From the NCBI GenBank assembly GCA_943788645.1, contig CALSRC010000012.1, positions 1 through 64,000 of the forward strand: DNA of 64,000 nt, written 5' to 3'. Under the pieces are notes generated by a model that was not told where the DNA came from, searched no databases, and was given only the letters and a program-made list of their open reading frames with translations. Numbering within the stretch: position 1 is the stretch's first letter; each line of letters begins with the position of its first letter. Positions 42,800 through 52,688 of this stretch are shown one piece after another. A program made the translations under genes and the position numbers. Source of the stretch: UA16 sp002292325 (GTDB lineage Bacteria > Bacteroidota > Bacteroidia > Flavobacteriales_D > Sanyastnellaceae).

Positions 42800-43381
42800 C
42801 TATTCGGAACGAGTGTCCAACCGGGAAAGCAATGCAGCCAGTGTCAATTTATCGACGGGTTCGTAGCCAGAGGGCAAGCGAAAGTGATTTCGCTTCCATT
42901 GGGATGATGCGATGGCCTCGTGTTTGTCCAAGACCAACCGGTAGGTCGCAGGACCATCAGTGAGTTCGATTTCCACGGGCAAAGAATGGGCCGGCCATGC
43001 ACAGGGCGCCAAACCAAGGCTGAGCCCATCGGAATTTCTGGATGCGCTTATCGAAGGCGGACATGTCTCTAAAAGTTCGACGGCGTGGCCCAAGAAATGA
43101 AATAGAACATGGTAGGTTTGGGCTTCAAATTGTCCATACCATAACCGTTCGAAGCTGGTTCCTTTCTCAATCAATCGCCAGCGCGTTCCGTCGGTTTCCC
43201 AAGTGACTTCTTGCGGCAGGTAGTCCCATTGCTCCGATTGCATCTCGGATTTCATTCCAGAGGCCAGCTGCGCAGGCTCCACGTGGTATTGCACGCGTCC
43301 ACTCCATGCGGCATGCGATTGGCTCCAAAGCCCGGAAGCGCAGAACATCAAGGAACTGAAAATGAATGTGCGCAACGTCAT
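42800..43381 (-). CDS. Secreted protein of unknown function
   Basis: 193 residues with signal peptide (TFIFSSLMFCASGLWSQS). The mature part is strand-rich and begins AWSGRVQYHVEPAQLASGMK, which recalls GLPGLI/DUF4412-like periplasmic proteins, but I cannot confirm this. Its ATG shares a base with the stop of the upstream E1 gene (TAATG at 43379-43383), so it is translationally coupled to it. A metabolic link is not apparent. Confidence 0.6.
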   Translation of the reverse strand: MTLRTFIFSSLMFCASGLWSQSHAAWSGRVQYHVEPAQLASGMKSEMQSEQWDYLPQEVTWETDGTRWRLIEKGTSFERLWYGQFEAQTYHVLFHFLGHAVELLETCPPSISASRNSDGLSLGLAPCAWPAHSLPVEIELTDGPATYRLVLDKHEAIASSQWKRNHFRLPSGYEPVDKLTLAALLSRLDTRSE

Positions 43382-45456
43382 TAAAAAGCAAGGGTTTCTT
43401 CGAGACCGGATCGGACTTTGTCGGCATTGACGAGCACAAACCGTTCCAAGGATTCGTTCAAGGGAATGGCCGGCGTTTCCATGGAGCCGATCACCTGCAC
43501 CGGCGCATCCAAATGCGTGAACAATTCGGCACTGATTCGACCAGCAAGGGCCTGTGCAAAGCTGTTTTGGACAGGCTCTTCCGTGACGATTATGGCTCGG
43601 TGTGTCGCTTTGACGCGCTCTGAAATGAGTTCAAAGTCGACGGGGCTTATCGATCTTAAATCGAGAATTTCGGTTCGGTTTTCCAATCCGATGATCGCTT
43701 CTTGTGCCCAATAAACACCTCGGCCATAGGTAATGATCGTACACGTATTTTGCTCGTTGCTGATAACATCCGATCCGCTATGGACCATACGGCCTCGGCC
43801 GATGGGTACCCGGTATTCGGCATCGGGCTCGATGACCTTGGCCGCTTCCGTTCCTGGAATTTTGGACCAATAGAGCCCTTTGTGCTCCAGCACAACAACG
43901 GGGTTGGGATCATAAAATGCAGACTTGAGTAAGCCTTTGAGATCGGCACCGTTGGAAGGATACACCACCTTGATTCCGCGGATGTTGGCCAAAATGGATT
44001 CGATGCTTGAGCTGTGGTAAGGGCCGCCTGATCCGTACGCTCCGATGGGCACCCGGATGAGGCTGTGCACCGGCCATTGCCCATTGGAAAGAAAATAACT
44101 TCTGCTGAGCTCCGTGAACAATTGATTCAGTCCGGGCCAGAGGTAATCGGCGAATTGGACTTCCACAATGGGGCGCAATCCTGCAGCAGACATGCCGGCT
44201 GTTGATCCGATGATGAACGCCTCTTGAATTGGAGTGTTGAATACCCTGGAATCCCCGAATTTTTGAGCGAGCGTTGCGGCCTCGCGGAATACACCGCCTA
44301 ATCGTCCCCCGACATCTTGTCCGTACAAAAGGGCTTCTGGATGTGCTTCCAGTATTTCTTGCATGGCATGCAATGCGCAGTCAACCATGAGGGTCATTTC
44401 TCCCTCAGTGCCTGTTCGTTGACCGGTTTCCTCCACAATATCTGTGGGAGCCACCACGTGAGCAGCCAACGTATTTGGATCAGGCTCGTCATGTTGTTGA
44501 GCTCGATCGAAGGCGTTCTGGATTTCATCGACTGCCGTCTTCTGAATCGCATCCAATTCCCCTTGATCGATGCCCAATTGCACCAGCCGATCACGCAATG
44601 AACGCAACGGGTCTCGTTTTTCGTGTTCTTTCAGATCATCGCGGTACCACTCTTTGCGCACACCACTGGTGTGGTGCCCAAGAAGAGGGACATGCGCGTG
44701 CACCATCACCGGGGAGCGGTGCGAACGGACGTGTTCAAACGCGTCGTTCATGGCGTGTATGCTCTTTTCAGCGTTGGCACCGTCGACTTCGATCAGTTTG
44801 ATTTGGGGAAACGCCTTGGCCAAGGTAGAAGCGTCATGGGATCGAATCTCTGAGGCGTGAGCTGAGATGTCCCATTCATTGTCCTGCACCAACCAAATGA
44901 TGGGGAGTTGGCGTAAATCGCTCATGTGCAATGCCTCACTTACTTCGCCCTCCGTCATCGCAGCATCTCCGATGGAGCAGACAACCACAGGGGGGGCGCC
45001 TTCCCGGTCATGCGGGATGCCTTGAATTTCCTTGTATTGAAGCCCCAATGCCACCCCAGCTGCAGGAATCGCTTGCATCCCGGTGGCACTGCTTTGATGC
45101 GGAATTCTGGGCAGGTCGACCCGGTTCAAAGAGGGATGGCTGTAATACGTGCGTCCTCCGCTGAAGGGGTCATCTCCCTTGGCGAGCAATTGGAGCATCA
45201 ATTCTTCAGGTTCCATGCCCATGGTCAGCAGCAAACAATCGTCCCGGTAGTAAGCGCTCAGGTAATCTTGGTTTTCAAGAAGCCGGCCTGTTGCCCACTG
45301 AATGGCTTCGTGACCTCGCGCGCAAGCGTGTACGTATTTGGATGTTAATCGCGCGTTCGCTTCGTACAGATCGCTCATGGCCCGGGCGGTGCTCATGGTA
45401 CGATATGCCTGGATCAATGCTTTGACGCCGGTGGTGATGGGGGAAGCTTCCTTCAT
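43381..45456 (-). CDS. Fused alpha-beta E1 of a 2-oxoacid (branched-chain type) dehydrogenase
   Basis: 691 residues. The N-terminal half is E1-alpha: SKYVHACARGHEAIQWATG, YYRDDCLLLTMGM, the thiamine-diphosphate motif GDAAMTEGEVSEALHMSDLR ending in DNEWDIS. The C-terminal half is E1-beta/transketolase-like: LYGQDVGGRLGGVFREA, FNTPIQEAFIIGSTAGMSA, PIGAYGSGGPYHSSS, VVLEHKGLYW and the C-terminal domain with VTEEPVQNSFAQALA. Such fusions are common in Bacteroidota and feed branched-chain or other oxoacids to a lipoyl E2, which is not in the window. Divergent from the dapF fusion gene. Confidence 0.9.
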   Translation of the reverse strand: MKEASPITTGVKALIQAYRTMSTARAMSDLYEANARLTSKYVHACARGHEAIQWATGRLLENQDYLSAYYRDDCLLLTMGMEPEELMLQLLAKGDDPFSGGRTYYSHPSLNRVDLPRIPHQSSATGMQAIPAAGVALGLQYKEIQGIPHDREGAPPVVVCSIGDAAMTEGEVSEALHMSDLRQLPIIWLVQDNEWDISAHASEIRSHDASTLAKAFPQIKLIEVDGANAEKSIHAMNDAFEHVRSHRSPVMVHAHVPLLGHHTSGVRKEWYRDDLKEHEKRDPLRSLRDRLVQLGIDQGELDAIQKTAVDEIQNAFDRAQQHDEPDPNTLAAHVVAPTDIVEETGQRTGTEGEMTLMVDCALHAMQEILEAHPEALLYGQDVGGRLGGVFREAATLAQKFGDSRVFNTPIQEAFIIGSTAGMSAAGLRPIVEVQFADYLWPGLNQLFTELSRSYFLSNGQWPVHSLIRVPIGAYGSGGPYHSSSIESILANIRGIKVVYPSNGADLKGLLKSAFYDPNPVVVLEHKGLYWSKIPGTEAAKVIEPDAEYRVPIGRGRMVHSGSDVISNEQNTCTIITYGRGVYWAQEAIIGLENRTEILDLRSISPVDFELISERVKATHRAIIVTEEPVQNSFAQALAGRISAELFTHLDAPVQVIGSMETPAIPLNESLERFVLVNADKVRSGLEETLAF

Positions 45457-45509
45457 TTTTCGTCTTCGTCGTAAAGATAGAGCAGTCCGGATGGGCTACC
45501 TTCGCCGGG

Positions 45510-47555
45510 ATGCACTTCAATTTCTGGAAATGGGAAGGGACGGGCAATGATTTTGTCCTTTTTGACCGACGCGCTTGGCCGGAATTGCCCGATGTTGGCG
45601 AAATTCAGCGGTTGTGTGACCGGAGTAAAGGGGTCGGTGCGGATGGAGTCATCTTTTTTCAGCCCGTGTCCGATCTTGATGCAACGGGTGTAGCTACGGA
45701 TTGGGAAATGGATTATGTCAATGCAGATGGTTCAAGGTCTTTTTGTGGTAATGGGAGCCGTGCATTGTTTTCTTTTTTGCGCTCCAAAGGATGGATGCCT
45801 CAGATCGGCGGAGTCTTGCATGCATGCGATGGTGCACATGCGGTTCGCTGGAATCCGGTGCTCGACGAGCCCGGAGTGGAGCTGCGACCTGTACGAGCAC
45901 CCAAACAGATCCCGAGTTTAATGGGGGGTGAACGAGCTCATTTTGTGAACACCGGATCCCCGCATCATATCGAATGGGTGGACGAATTGAGGTCGTGCGA
46001 TGTGATGGAACATGGTCGAGCAATCCGAAATGCAGCGGAATATGCACCGGATGGGACCAATGTGGATTTTGTCTCAATTGTAGGCGAGGGAACGTTGGAA
46101 ATGAGAACGTTCGAGCGAGGAGTGGAGAATGAAACGAAAGCCTGTGGAACGGGTGCAGCTGCGGTGGCCATTGCGGATTATGCCCAGCGAGGAGGTCCGC
46201 TTGAACGTCACATGAATATGTCTGGAGGGCGGCTCACAGTCGAGGTACAGCCCCCTGACAACACGACGGGAGCATTCCAAGGGGTTTGGCTATTTGGAAC
46301 TGCAAGCCAGGAGATGGAGGGCATTTGGGATGGAGCCAAGGGCTTTTTGGTGCTTGCTCTTGTGACGTTGTTTGCGCTGTGCGGTCCACTCCATCCGCTC
46401 CAAGCAGCGCCCTGGACAGATGAAGTGCGTATCTCCATTTTAACGGGTTCGCCGGGTCCCCAGTTGCACAGTGCTTGGGGGCATACAGCCATTCGGGTGC
46501 TGGACATGGGCCAAGTGCCCCCTGTCGATTGGACCTATAACTATGGAACCTTTGACTTTGGAGAGGGATTCTACCTTCGATTCTTGAAAGGAGAATTGAA
46601 TTACCGACTCGCGCGTTCTTCTTTTGCAAGTTTTCAAGGGGAATACATGCGGGCAGGACGAGCAATTTTGGAGCAACCGCTCGCTCTCGAGCCGGACGAT
46701 GCACTTGCGCTTGTGGCGTATTTGGAATGGAACCACTTGCCTGAAAACCGCGTTTACGCCTATAAATTTTTTGAAGACAATTGTTCTTCGCGGGCACTCA
46801 AGTTACTCAACGGTGTGTTTGGTGAACGCTGGGACAGCGGTTGCGCGAACGATGCGGCTTCCGGAGTCACCTACCGACAAGCAATTCGCCCATACATCAG
46901 CGGGGATGAATGGATTGAGGCGGGCATTGATTTTATTCTCGGTCCACGTTCCGATGAGGTGATGCCTCCTTGTGGATCAAGCTTTTTGCCCGATGGCTTG
47001 ATGGCCCAATTGCCGAAAGGTCGATTGGATGGTCGGGCAATTGCTCAGGAGCCAAGCGAACTTTTGCCTCCGCAGCGCCCATGGTATCGTGCTGTTTCGT
47101 TGGGTGCAGTGTCCTCACCGCGATTTTGGGCGTGGATGTTGCTTGTTTGGTCCTTCCTTTGGTCCGTTCGTCGTTGGATGCAGCATCGATCGGGTGCGGT
47201 TGTACCGCGCTGGGAGCGGCGCCTTGGAAAGGTGGTTCAGCTTTATGCAGGCACCTTGGGTGTGCTCTTGTCGTTGATGTGGATGTTCACGGATCACACG
47301 GATACATGGGCCAATTGGAATTTGATTTGGGCTTCGCCAGCGCTGTTGCTGCTTGTTCGCATCAAAGGTGGATTGAAACCGTGGCAGAAAGTGACCCGTT
47401 GGGGGCTGTCGGTTGTCATTTTGATGTTCTTGTTGACATTATCAATTGTTCCGCAATTCGTATCTTTCATCAGTGCAATGTGTGCCTGGTCTTTGTGGTT
47501 GAGTTTGGATCCTTGGAATCTACCAGGCGGAAGGCTGATGCGAAAGAATAAATGA
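45510..47555 (+). CDS. dapF: Diaminopimelate epimerase fused to Lnb/DUF4105 membrane domain
   Basis: 681 residues in one frame. Residues 1-265 are a complete DapF with catalytic Cys79 (NADGSRSFCGNGSRA) and Cys212 (TKACGTGAAAVA), which interconverts LL- and meso-diaminopimelate. Residues ~275-300 form a hydrophobic, signal-like helix. Then comes a DUF4105 domain, now linked to the Bacteroides lipoprotein N-acyltransferase Lnb, with probable catalytic His325 (SAWGHTAIRV) and Cys425 (FEDNCSSRAL), and about four C-terminal helices. An internal ATG at 46314 preceded by AGGAG would give a normal Lnb-like protein with signal peptide, so there may be two products, or a lost stop codon. Downstream genes overlap by ATGA. 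Confidence 0.8.
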   Translation: MHFNFWKWEGTGNDFVLFDRRAWPELPDVGEIQRLCDRSKGVGADGVIFFQPVSDLDATGVATDWEMDYVNADGSRSFCGNGSRALFSFLRSKGWMPQIGGVLHACDGAHAVRWNPVLDEPGVELRPVRAPKQIPSLMGGERAHFVNTGSPHHIEWVDELRSCDVMEHGRAIRNAAEYAPDGTNVDFVSIVGEGTLEMRTFERGVENETKACGTGAAAVAIADYAQRGGPLERHMNMSGGRLTVEVQPPDNTTGAFQGVWLFGTASQEMEGIWDGAKGFLVLALVTLFALCGPLHPLQAAPWTDEVRISILTGSPGPQLHSAWGHTAIRVLDMGQVPPVDWTYNYGTFDFGEGFYLRFLKGELNYRLARSSFASFQGEYMRAGRAILEQPLALEPDDALALVAYLEWNHLPENRVYAYKFFEDNCSSRALKLLNGVFGERWDSGCANDAASGVTYRQAIRPYISGDEWIEAGIDFILGPRSDEVMPPCGSSFLPDGLMAQLPKGRLDGRAIAQEPSELLPPQRPWYRAVSLGAVSSPRFWAWMLLVWSFLWSVRRWMQHRSGAVVPRWERRLGKVVQLYAGTLGVLLSLMWMFTDHTDTWANWNLIWASPALLLLVRIKGGLKPWQKVTRWGLSVVILMFLLTLSIVPQFVSFISAMCAWSLWLSLDPWNLPGGRLMRKNK

Positions 47556-49108
47556 ACGACGTGCGTCCAATGACCCAAGGAAAGCTGCCATTTCTGGCAG
47601 GAACTGCAACGATGATGATCATGCTGATGATCGGATGCAACCGGCAACCCATCACGTGGGAGACCGAAATTGCGTTGCCAATGGTGGATGAGGTTTGGAC
47701 GTGGTCTGAAGTGATCCAAGGCAATGAGAGTGATTCCACTTTTTCCATTGATCCGGGGTCGCCAGGAAAGATTGTTTTCAATGGTCCGGTTGCTGAATGG
47801 AACATTGAATCGTTGACGCAATTGCCGGATACCATTGTCTCTCAGCAATTAACGCCGGAATTTACAGGTGGGCCTTTCGAGGTCCCTCCAGGTACCATTT
47901 TACTTGACACGGAAGAAGACATTGTTTTCCAGGGGATTGACCAAGCGTTTACAGGGATTGTCCTGGAATCTGGGCGAATCGAGTATTTCGTGGAAAGTTC
48001 AACCAACGGATATGTGGAGCTTTACTATGCCTTTCCCAGCGTTACCATCGCAGGGCAACCCATAGAATTATTGGTCGTTTTGCCTCCAAGTGACGGTGTA
48101 GCTTTCGAGACCCGATCTGGGACGATTGACCTCAGCGATGCGGTGATTGACTTGACCGGCGTTTCAGGGAATGAAATCAATCGGATAGCGAGCCATTTGA
48201 CGATCGGGACCCCCGACAATGTCAATGATACCGCAGAGGTATTTGGAACGGATAGCATCCGAGTGCAAATGCATTTTCAAGATTTACTCGTGCGTGAGGT
48301 GTCGGGTTACTTTGGTCAAGAAACTGTAGACTTTGATGTGGAGCAACAAGTATTCGACCCGCTGGAATTCCCTTCGGGATTCGTAGAAATCAATCCATCT
48401 CGTGCCACGTTGCAATTCCGCAATACCATCGCCGCGGACCTGCGTTTGCAGTTGGACGCTATGACGGTGGATGGCCTGCAAGTCAATCATCCTGCATTGG
48501 GCGTTCCTCAGTTGGTTTCGCGCGCTGTATGGGAGAACGGAGAATTGGATCCGGCCGTCTGGGAGATGGACTTGTTGGAAACGACTCCGTCTTTTTTTGA
48601 ATTATTGAGCTATTTACCACAATGGATTGAAGTGGTTGGAGAAGGGTTCTTGAATCCACTCGGAGACGTGTCAGGTGGCAATGATTATTTTGATACGCGG
48701 GTACCCCCCGTTTTGAACCTGGATTTTGAGTGGCCACTGGCAGGGGCCATTGAAAATTTTCAAATAGCGCGTTCAGTTGAACTTCCGTCCAATGATTTGC
48801 CCGGCTTTGATGGTGATTTAGTGGTTCGGTTGACCAACGGATTTCCGGTAGAGTGGACATTCAATGCCACCTGGCGATTTCCTGGTACAGGCATAGAATC
48901 CGTGTTCATTGAAGAATTGATTCCTGCTTTTCCTGCGGGTGAAACACAGGAATTGCGACTGCCCATCGATGAAGAGCGTTTGGAAGCGGGTGGTGTGCTC
49001 GAAGTGTTCGCTTCGATGCGATCCGACGGACCTGTGGAGTTTACGGGGCTGGAACGCATCAGGATGCAGTTGGGCTTAGATGGGACATATGAAGTCATCG
49101 TGCCATGA
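47552..49108 (+). CDS. Large lipoprotein of unknown function
   Basis: 518 residues. Signal with lipobox: TMMIMLMIGCNRQP, Cys29. The mature part is strand-rich, acidic and lacks Cys; it includes ITWETEIALPMVDEVWTWSE early on and PVLNLDFEWPLAGAIENFQI later. I recognise no family; the pattern of length and strands is that of outer-membrane-attached lipoproteins of Bacteroidota. Its ATG overlaps the dapF-fusion stop (47552-47555) and its own stop overlaps the next ATG, so the three genes form a coupled unit. Confidence 0.6.
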   Translation: MNDVRPMTQGKLPFLAGTATMMIMLMIGCNRQPITWETEIALPMVDEVWTWSEVIQGNESDSTFSIDPGSPGKIVFNGPVAEWNIESLTQLPDTIVSQQLTPEFTGGPFEVPPGTILLDTEEDIVFQGIDQAFTGIVLESGRIEYFVESSTNGYVELYYAFPSVTIAGQPIELLVVLPPSDGVAFETRSGTIDLSDAVIDLTGVSGNEINRIASHLTIGTPDNVNDTAEVFGTDSIRVQMHFQDLLVREVSGYFGQETVDFDVEQQVFDPLEFPSGFVEINPSRATLQFRNTIAADLRLQLDAMTVDGLQVNHPALGVPQLVSRAVWENGELDPAVWEMDLLETTPSFFELLSYLPQWIEVVGEGFLNPLGDVSGGNDYFDTRVPPVLNLDFEWPLAGAIENFQIARSVELPSNDLPGFDGDLVVRLTNGFPVEWTFNATWRFPGTGIESVFIEELIPAFPAGETQELRLPIDEERLEAGGVLEVFASMRSDGPVEFTGLERIRMQLGLDGTYEVIVP

Positions 49109-50265
49109 TGATCCGAACTGCATGGCTCATCGGTTGGCTGATGACGCCAATCCTGATTTTTGCCCAACTGGACAGCATCCCCTGGACGGTGACCGTTTGG
49201 GGACAAAATCGGTCAAACTGCATGGACCGTGATATGGGAAATCGGATCTTCCGTGGTGGATTTATTGCACCTGAAATGGTGGCTTCGACGGGTGTGGCTC
49301 AAGGTTCTGATATGGGAGTTCTGGGTTTAACGTCGGGGATTGATTGGCAATGGACTTCATACCGAAAATGGAGGAATTCAAATGCCCGGGTTTGCGGTTC
49401 GGTCCAGGGAAAATTGGTGGGGGATGCGCGGTGGACGCCGGAGATGTTGGATTTGGTGTTTTCTGGCAATGCAGGACACCTGGGTCGGTGGGATGTCCTG
49501 GATGGCTCGCGCATTCGAACTGCTGCTTGGATGAATGCAGCCATAGGCTTGGAAGGTCAGAACCAAAATCGCATTGAGTTGGGGCTGGTCTATCTTCCCG
49601 TTTACAGGGGAGCGCTTATTCGCAATGGATATTTTCATGTGGATGAGGCTGTTGACTCGTTGCAGGCCTCCATGCGCGCCGAAGCAGAAATCAGTCAGCG
49701 CGCCGCTTGGGGAGCCGCCATCAATGCTGAATGGCATTTCCTGAGAGAGGAAGCGCCATTCGCGTTTCATTTGCGGTTGCAAAACCTCGGGTGGGCCGTA
49801 GTACCGAGCATGACACAGTGGCAAGTAGATACCATGATTGAAACCACAGGATTAACATTTCAAGGGCCAGATTGGTCGTTGGAGGAAGTTCAATCTGAAG
49901 GCTGGGGAGCTGATTTCGCAACGGTTGATTCGAACCAAACAGTCGTTCGCATGCTTCCCGCTCGCTTGGATGCATCGTTCGAATATCCACTTGGTCCACG
50001 TTCTGGATGGGATGTACAGGTGCAGTTGGGCGAATGGATGCCGTTGCCTCGAGCGATTACAGGATACCGAAGAGCGATTGGAAAGCAATGGCAGGCGGGG
50101 ATCCAGGTGATCGCCGGTGGTTGGGGCGGGCTGCGTCCAGCAGCTTGGGCCAGATGGCGGGTGCCGGGGGAACACGCCATTGTTATTTACTTAGAAGATC
50201 CGTTTGGTTGGGGAACCCATTCTGCCTTTGGCCGTGGAATCACCCTTCAATTCCAAAACATGTAA
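49105..50265 (+). CDS. Outer-membrane beta-barrel-like protein (DUF5723-like)
   Basis: 386 residues with signal peptide (WLIGWLMTPILIFAQ). The mature part alternates aromatic and polar residues as in a barrel (VWGQNRSNCMDRDMGNRIFR, RIELGLVYLPVYRGALIRNG) and ends in ITLQFQNM, a short strand with penultimate aromatic. It resembles DUF5723/PorV-like barrels, by eye only. The ATG overlaps the stop of the lipoprotein before it (ATGATG at 49105), suggesting a joint envelope role. Confidence 0.5.
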   Translation: MMIRTAWLIGWLMTPILIFAQLDSIPWTVTVWGQNRSNCMDRDMGNRIFRGGFIAPEMVASTGVAQGSDMGVLGLTSGIDWQWTSYRKWRNSNARVCGSVQGKLVGDARWTPEMLDLVFSGNAGHLGRWDVLDGSRIRTAAWMNAAIGLEGQNQNRIELGLVYLPVYRGALIRNGYFHVDEAVDSLQASMRAEAEISQRAAWGAAINAEWHFLREEAPFAFHLRLQNLGWAVVPSMTQWQVDTMIETTGLTFQGPDWSLEEVQSEGWGADFATVDSNQTVVRMLPARLDASFEYPLGPRSGWDVQVQLGEWMPLPRAITGYRRAIGKQWQAGIQVIAGGWGGLRPAAWARWRVPGEHAIVIYLEDPFGWGTHSAFGRGITLQFQNM

Positions 50266-50268
50266 ACC

Positions 50269-51108
50269 ATGGACGAGCCCTTACCAAAAATGCCAAATAC
50301 ACCCAACCTACAGCAAGCCGGATGGACGGCTGAAAACCAATTGCAGATCATTGCTGGTCCATGTGCCATAGAGGGCGAGGAAATCGCCATGCGCGTTGCA
50401 GAAGGTGTGATGGCCACGTGTGCAAAACTGGATTTACCTGTTATTTTCAAAGGATCTTACCGAAAGGCGAACCGCTCACGGCTTGATAGTTTCACCGGAA
50501 TTGGTGATGAAAAGGCATTGCGAATTTTAGCGAAAGTGGGGGAAACCTTTGGAGTGCAGACTACCACAGATATTCATGCGGGTGAAGAGGCAGCAATGGC
50601 CGCAGCCTATGCAGACGTGCTGCAAATCCCAGCATTTTTGTGCAGGCAAACCGACTTATTGGTTGCAGCGGCCAAAACGGGCAAAGTGGTCAATGTCAAA
50701 AAAGGGCAATTTTTAGCACCGGAATCCATGCAGCATGCCGTGCGCAAAATCCACGATTCTGGCAATTCAAAAGTCTGGTTGACTGAGCGTGGAACGATGT
50801 TGGGATACCAAGACATGGTCGTCGACATGCGTGGCTTTCCGGTGATGCGTCAATACGGTCCTGTGATTGCCGATATTACCCACAGCCTGCAGCAGCCCAA
50901 TCAGCAATCGGGTGTGACTGGAGGTCGGCCAGAGTTGATAGCGACCATCGGACGAGCAGCGGTTGCAGCTGGAGCAAATGGCATATTCATTGAAACGCAT
51001 CCAGACCCGTCTCAGGCGCTATCGGATGGTGCCAATATGCTGCCATTGGATCAGTTGTACGATTTGTTGAAGCAATTAAAGCGTGTTCATGAGGCGGTAC
51101 AAGATTGA
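50269..51108 (+). CDS. kdsA: 3-deoxy-8-phosphooctulonate synthase (Kdo-8-P synthase)
   Basis: 279 residues, standard length. Motifs: IIAGPCAIEGEEIAMRVAEG, VIFKGSYRKANRSRLDSFTG, TTDIHAGEEAA, VLQIPAFLCRQTDLLVAAAK, VNVKKGQFLAPESM, LTERGTMLGYQDMVVDMRGF and IFIETHPDPSQALSDGANML. It condenses arabinose-5-phosphate with phosphoenolpyruvate for lipopolysaccharide core synthesis in the cytoplasm. It starts four bases after the barrel gene, within a co-directional envelope run. Confidence 0.95.
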   Translation: MDEPLPKMPNTPNLQQAGWTAENQLQIIAGPCAIEGEEIAMRVAEGVMATCAKLDLPVIFKGSYRKANRSRLDSFTGIGDEKALRILAKVGETFGVQTTTDIHAGEEAAMAAAYADVLQIPAFLCRQTDLLVAAAKTGKVVNVKKGQFLAPESMQHAVRKIHDSGNSKVWLTERGTMLGYQDMVVDMRGFPVMRQYGPVIADITHSLQQPNQQSGVTGGRPELIATIGRAAVAAGANGIFIETHPDPSQALSDGANMLPLDQLYDLLKQLKRVHEAVQD

Positions 51109-51112
51109 TTGC

Positions 51113-52612
51113 ATGATGGTTCATGGAAATCCACCTGCCTTTCGATGCCAAATTTCATTTGGTTGGATCCACGTCGTGCTGATGTTCTGTTCATTGTTCG
51201 GGACGGGGATGAGTGCCTCTGCCCAGACGGATACGCTGGAGGTCCGGATCTGGGGCGGTCAGCAAGATGACCGGGGTGTGCGGCTGATTCAGCTCGCAAA
51301 CGGAGATTTGCTCAGCTTGAGTTCAACCAATAGCACTTCGACCAACCAACCACAAGCCTGGGTTCAACGAATTGACACCAATGCCCAGATTGTTTGGGAA
51401 ACGACCTTGAGTGAGTCGCCCCTTTTACAACCGGTGGATGCGGTGGAACATGAAGATGGGCGCATGACCGTTTTTAGCATGCGTTACGCCAGCGCTGCGG
51501 ACGGATACGATTGGCATTGGCAAACATTAGGTCCTGATGGAGCGCTGCAGAGTAGCCATACGTGGGGTACCACGGCTTGGGACCTTCCATTGCGTTGTTT
51601 TGACCGTTCCGGCGAATTGTGGTCCGTAGGAATGACGTATGCTTCGGGTGCGGGCGATGTGCAGTGGACGCGCCATGTGTGGACGAACGAAAATTGGGTG
51701 CTCTCCGATGCCTCGACCTGGGGAACAGAGGAAGAAGAAGTGGTCACCGACGCCATCATCACAGGGAATATCTTGTTGGTTAGTTCGTCTTTAGCGGACC
51801 AGCAACGTGCTTCTTTGACCGCCTATGATCTGGTCTCTGGTGAGACGACTTGGACGTATACCAGTGTTTGGGACGAACCTACCTTTTCGGTTGCGTTGGA
51901 TGCACGAAGCACGACCGTCGCAGCGCTTATGAATGTGGAAACCATGGAAGGAAAGCGATTGGCATTTGTATGCATGAGCATGTCGGGAGATACCTTGCTG
52001 GAGAAAATTCCAGGTTCTGGTGTGGATGTGGAAGCCGTCGATTTGCAATGGTACAGCGAGGAAGATTTTGCGACCATTTCAATGACCGAAGACTTGGGTC
52101 TGGGGGGTGAAGAATTGCTTTATTCTCGATGGTCTGCATCATCGGGTGCGTGGCAGGGTGGGCCGACTTTTGGAACGCAGTGGGACGAACGACCTTCCAG
52201 CATCCTTTGCGACGCATCTGATCGTTTCTGGGTGCTCGGGCGAACGGACGGTTATTCAAACGGTCGGGACGATGTTTATTTGCTTCAATTCCCAGATGCA
52301 TTCATTGGAGATTATGTTGGGAATGTGGAAGCGAATGTCATTGAAACGACGCTTGCGATTGAAGGCAACGAAGGCAGAGAAGGTTCGGGCTGGACTGTCT
52401 TTCCCAATCCCGTTTCAACGTTGTTTGAAATTCGCGGCCACATGCCGGGTCAGCGCTGGACGGTGTTTGACGCGAGAGGCCGGCAAGTAGCAGAAGGACA
52501 ACAGGGCACGGCAGATGCTTCGGAATGGCCGGCAGGCATGCTCTGGCTCGTTCCTTCAAATTCAGACCAAGCAGTTGCGATGCGGGCTTTGAAATTAAAT
52601 GTGGTTCATTGA
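51113..52612 (+). CDS. Secreted protein with T9SS C-terminal sorting domain
   Basis: 499 residues from the ATG at 51113 (a second ATG follows), with signal peptide (VVLMFCSLFGTGMSASAQ). The body has repeated strand motifs ending in W or V (RIWGGQQDDRGVRLIQLANG, VGMTYASGAGDVQW), suggestive of a beta-propeller such as delta-60/SBBP-like repeats. The last ~75 residues are a type A T9SS signal: TVFPNPVSTLFEIRGHMPGQ, FDARGRQVAEG, ending LKLNVVH. Expected to be surface-bound or secreted. Function unknown. Confidence 0.7.
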   Translation: MMVHGNPPAFRCQISFGWIHVVLMFCSLFGTGMSASAQTDTLEVRIWGGQQDDRGVRLIQLANGDLLSLSSTNSTSTNQPQAWVQRIDTNAQIVWETTLSESPLLQPVDAVEHEDGRMTVFSMRYASAADGYDWHWQTLGPDGALQSSHTWGTTAWDLPLRCFDRSGELWSVGMTYASGAGDVQWTRHVWTNENWVLSDASTWGTEEEEVVTDAIITGNILLVSSSLADQQRASLTAYDLVSGETTWTYTSVWDEPTFSVALDARSTTVAALMNVETMEGKRLAFVCMSMSGDTLLEKIPGSGVDVEAVDLQWYSEEDFATISMTEDLGLGGEELLYSRWSASSGAWQGGPTFGTQWDERPSSILCDASDRFWVLGRTDGYSNGRDDVYLLQFPDAFIGDYVGNVEANVIETTLAIEGNEGREGSGWTVFPNPVSTLFEIRGHMPGQRWTVFDARGRQVAEGQQGTADASEWPAGMLWLVPSNSDQAVAMRALKLNVVH

Positions 52613-52688
52613 ATTCTTTGGCATGCCGTTGGATCGACCAAACCGGGCTGTTTCCTTTTCTGGCATTCATATTGTTCATTCATCGATC

